From assembly GCA_963801195.1 (NCBI GenBank), contig CAWDDX010000004.1:99892-163891 (forward strand): 64,000 bases of DNA, in the 5' to 3' direction. This stretch comes from SZUA-36 sp963801195 (lineage in GTDB: Bacteria > Pseudomonadota > Gammaproteobacteria > Xanthomonadales > SZUA-36). Every line of letters begins with the position of its first letter. Position 1 is the stretch's first letter. The position numbers and the translations under genes are program-made. The notes under the pieces were generated by a model, which saw only the letters and a program-made list of their open reading frames with translations, made no database searches and was not told the DNA's origin. Shown in pieces: positions 61,604 to 64,000 of the stretch.

Positions 61604-62792
61604 ATGTTCGAATTGGTGGAAAACTACACACCCAGTGCGGAAATCAAGGTCATTGGGGTCGGCGGGGGCGGCGGCAACGCCGTATCCCAGATGATAGAAG
61701 CGGGTATTGAAGGCGTAGAGTTTATTGCGGCCAATACCGATGCCCAGGCCCTGAGAAAGTTCAAGGGCCGCACCCTGCTGCAAATCGGCTCGGGCGTGAC
61801 CAAAGGCCTCGGTGCGGGGGCAAACCCCGAAGTCGGACGCCAGGCCGCACTGGAAGACCGCGACCGGATCATCGAGATGATATCCGGCGCCGACATGGTA
61901 TTTATCACGGCCGGCATGGGCGGCGGCACCGGCACTGGTGCAGCACCCGTGATCGCACAGGCGGCCAAGGAGCTGGGTATATTGACCGTCGCGGTGGTCA
62001 CCAAGCCGTTCCATTTCGAGGCGAAGCGACGCATGGCGATTGCCGAACAGGGTATCGAGGAACTCGCAAAGCACGTCGATTCGCTGATCATCATTCCAAA
62101 CTCGAAACTGCCCGAGGTGATGGGCGCCGACGCCTTACTGCTGAATGCCTTCAAGGCGGCCAATGACGTCCTGCAAGGCGCGGTGCAGGGCATCGCCGAA
62201 CTGATCACCCGCCAGGGTCTGATCAACGTGGATTTCGCCGATGTGCGGACTGTTATGTCGGAAATGGGCCAGGCCGTTATGGGCGCAGGATCAGGCCAGG
62301 GGCGAAGACCGCGCCATCATGGCGGTGCAGGCGGCCATCGGCAGCCCGCTGCTCGAAGAGGTCAACCTGCAGGGCGCCTGTGGCGTGCTGGTCAATATCA
62401 CCGCCGGTATGAACCTGACCATGCGGGAATTTGAAGAAATCGGTTCGGCAGTGGCCGACCTGGCATCGGATGACGCCACCGTGGTCATCGGTACCGTGAT
62501 CGACCCTGAAGCAGGCGACGAACTGCGTGTCACCGTGGTCGCCACCGGCCTGAACAACAGCCAGAAAAAGCGCCAGGCGCAGACCCAGCAGGCCAAGAAG
62601 CCGATGCGGGTGATCAGAAATGGAACCACGGGACAGCCGGAGCCGGGTCACTCAAGTTCGGAAGAGCAACCGAACTATTTTACAAAGCCCGGCCGGTTCA
62701 GCGACAAAACCGAGACCGAAGACCTGTTTTCACCGGATGCCAGTATCGACTACCTCGATATTCCGGCGTTTTTGAGGAACCAGGCAGATTAG
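61604..62792 (+). CDS. ftsZ: Cell division protein FtsZ (frameshift in the assembled sequence)
   Basis: The tubulin-like GTPase that builds the division ring. N-terminal motifs are normal: 'VGGGGGNAVSQMI', 'NTDAQAL', 'GGGTGTGAAPVIAQ'. The reading frame breaks at about 62294: the first frame continues into junk, while the second, one base later, resumes 'ARGEDRAIMAVQAAIGSPLLE' and runs to the C-terminal peptide 'DIPAFLRNQAD'. Removing one G at 62294-62295 restores one frame of about 396 residues. Because ftsZ is essential, this is probably a sequence error. AGGAG upstream of ATG 61604 is a strong ribosome-binding site. Confidence 0.95.
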
Positions 62793-62820
62793 CGGACTAG
62801 CGGACTAGCGGACTAGCGGA
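62790..62820. repeat. 8-bp tandem repeat starting at the ftsZ stop
   Basis: TAGCGGAC occurs at 62790, 62798 and 62806, with TAGCGGA at 62814. The first TAG is the ftsZ stop codon; because 8 is not a multiple of three, the copies place a TAG in all three frames within 27 bases. Confidence 0.9.
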
Positions 62821-62836
62821 TCTAGCTGTTCTACCG

Positions 62837-62910
62837 ACCCGGCAGCCCCGAGAAGGGTTTGCTCGCCGTGAATTCCCGGACTCGATCCGGAAATCTTGGG
62901 GCCGCCGGGT
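62837..62910 (+). terminator. Long imperfect hairpin between ftsZ and lpxC
   Basis: ACCCGGCAGCCCCGAG (62837-62852) faces CTTGGGGCCGCCGGGT (62895-62910) with one or two mismatches, and TCCCGGACTCGATCCGGA forms an inner hairpin. The T-run is minimal, so it could be an attenuator, an RNA-stability element or a terminator. Beyond it, TTGTGG (63006) and TAACAT (63029) at 17-bp spacing may form the lpxC promoter. Confidence 0.5.
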
Positions 62911-63091
62911 GCTTTATGAAAACCGGTGAAATAAAGTTTATATGACCGTTTTGTTAAAATGTTGTTAATTTACAACAAATTGTTGCCAAAAAGCCATTAA
63001 CTTCTTTGTGGACATAGTCGCATTATGCTAACATTCCGCCGAATAAACGGCCCTGGCCACAAAAAAATGATCAACTGAAGAACCCCCAAAA

Positions 63092-64000
63092 ATGATCAGA
63101 CAAAGAACCCTCAAAAATGTTATTCGCGCCACCGGTGTTGGTTTGCACACCGGTGAGAAAGTGTTCATGACCTTGCGGCCCGCAGCCGTCAATACGGGCA
63201 TCATTTTCCGTCGCGTCGACCTGGACCCGGCGCCCGAAATCGACGCGTTTGCGACCAATGTCGGTGACACCAGCATGTCTTCCACGCTGATCGAAGATGG
63301 CGTCAGGGTTGCCACGGTAGAGCATTTGCTGTCGGCGTTCGCGGGCATGGGTATCGACAACTGCTACATCGATCTGAGCGCCGCGGAAGTCCCGATCATG
63401 GACGGCAGCGCCGGCACCTTTCGTCTTCCTGATCCAGTCCGCCGGCATCGAAGAACAATCGGCCGCCAAGCGCTTTATCCGCGTGCTGGAACCGATCGAA
63501 TACCGCTTTGAAGACAAGTGGGCGAGACTGGAGCCCTTCGAAGGCTTCCGCGTTTCATTCAAGATCGAATTCAACCACCCGGTTTTCAAATCCCACACCA
63601 GCTTCGCCTCCGTTGACTTTTCCACCACCTCCTACCTGAAAGAAGTATCACGCGCACGCACCTTCGGCTTTATGCGTGATCTCGAAATGCTGCGTGACAG
63701 GAAGCTGGTATTGGGCGGCAGCATGGACAACGCCATCGTCCTGGACGATTACCGCGTGCTCAACGAAGACGGTCTGCGTTACGAGGACGAGTTCGTCAAA
63801 CACAAGGTACTGGATGCCATCGGCGATCTGTACCTGCTCGGCCACAGCCTGATCGGCGCCTATTCGGGTTTCAAGTCAGGGCATGAGCTGAACAACCAGT
63901 TGTTGAGGCAGTTGCTGAGGCAACCGGATTCCTGGGAAGAGGTGACCTTCGATGAAGTGGAAGGTGCGCCGATTTCTTATTTGCATCCGGTTAGGGCGTT
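63092..64000 (+). CDS. lpxC: UDP-3-O-acyl-N-acetylglucosamine deacetylase LpxC (frameshift; 3' end cut by window)
   Basis: The zinc enzyme for the committed step of lipid A synthesis. The N-terminal domain is standard: 'IRATGVGLHTGEKV', 'TVEHLLSAFAGMGIDN' (zinc His), 'VPIMDGSAG'. At about 63419-63421 the frame shifts by one extra base in a TTT run; the following frame gives 'FVFLIQSAGIEEQSA', 'FNHPVF', 'RTFGFMRDLEMLR' and 'HKVLDAIGDLYLLG' (the later zinc ligands, HxxxD) to the window edge. As lpxC is essential, a sequencing error is likely. About 300 residues are present. Confidence 0.95.

Overview
This window reads as chromosomal DNA of a free-living gammaproteobacterium of moderate to high GC. 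The gene order is the evidence: lptG-RDD-xerD-dsbC, glyA-nrdR-ribD-ribE-ribBA-ribH-nusB-thiL-pgpA, yraN/lpoA/rsmI/rnpB and the mraZ-to-lpxC division and cell-wall (dcw) cluster are all arrangements typical of that class. The type II secretion operon has the order E-F-G-H-I-J-K-L-M-N-D with a lipobox-bearing secretin, which is the Xanthomonas xps arrangement. I cannot name the genus.

Layout. 1-4.4 kb: end of lptG, an RDD membrane protein, xerD, a 255-bp tandem array and dsbC. 4.4-9.1 kb: purL and a small membrane protein resembling the exosortase H (XrtH)-associated family. 9.2-20.4 kb: a complete type II secretion operon ending in a small lipoprotein. 20.6-23.6 kb: two secreted proteins of unknown function, candidate type II cargo. 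23.7-30.2 kb: a PpiC-type peptidyl-prolyl isomerase and a compact surface-glycan block (Wzm/Wzt ABC exporter, two GT2 glycosyltransferases, a methyltransferase and a sugar-nucleotide epimerase-like protein). 30.2-32 kb: ettA on the minus strand. 32.7-39.8 kb: the glyA/riboflavin/nusB/thiL/pgpA operon. 40-44.4 kb: yraN, lpoA, rsmI, a small GIY-YIG nuclease and RNase P RNA. 44.6-45.5 kb: a secreted protein with an IPTL-CTERM-like tail. 47.1-64 kb: mraZ, rsmH, ftsL, ftsI, murE, murF, mraY, ftsW, murG, murC, ddl, ftsQ, ftsA, ftsZ, lpxC, transcribed in one direction. murD and murB are absent from this cluster.

The gene-poor gaps at 32.0-32.6, 42.9-43.9 and 45.6-46.8 kb are filled with related palindromic repeats (core CGTCATCCCGGCG..GCCGGGACCTCC), REPIN-like inverted pairs, two minisatellites (16 bp x 10 and 18 bp x 9) and a 260-bp MITE-like element. 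The GIY-YIG nuclease gene is embedded among these palindromes on both sides, and this is the most interesting candidate for an under-described system here. A second theme is protein sorting: an XrtH-associated-like protein beside the type II operon and an IPTL-like substrate elsewhere in the window.

Caution on sequence quality: ftsZ and lpxC, both normally essential, each carry an apparent one-base insertion, and the gspN-like gene carries two compensating shifts. These look more like assembly or sequencing errors than biology. The right end of the window truncates lpxC and the left end truncates lptG.
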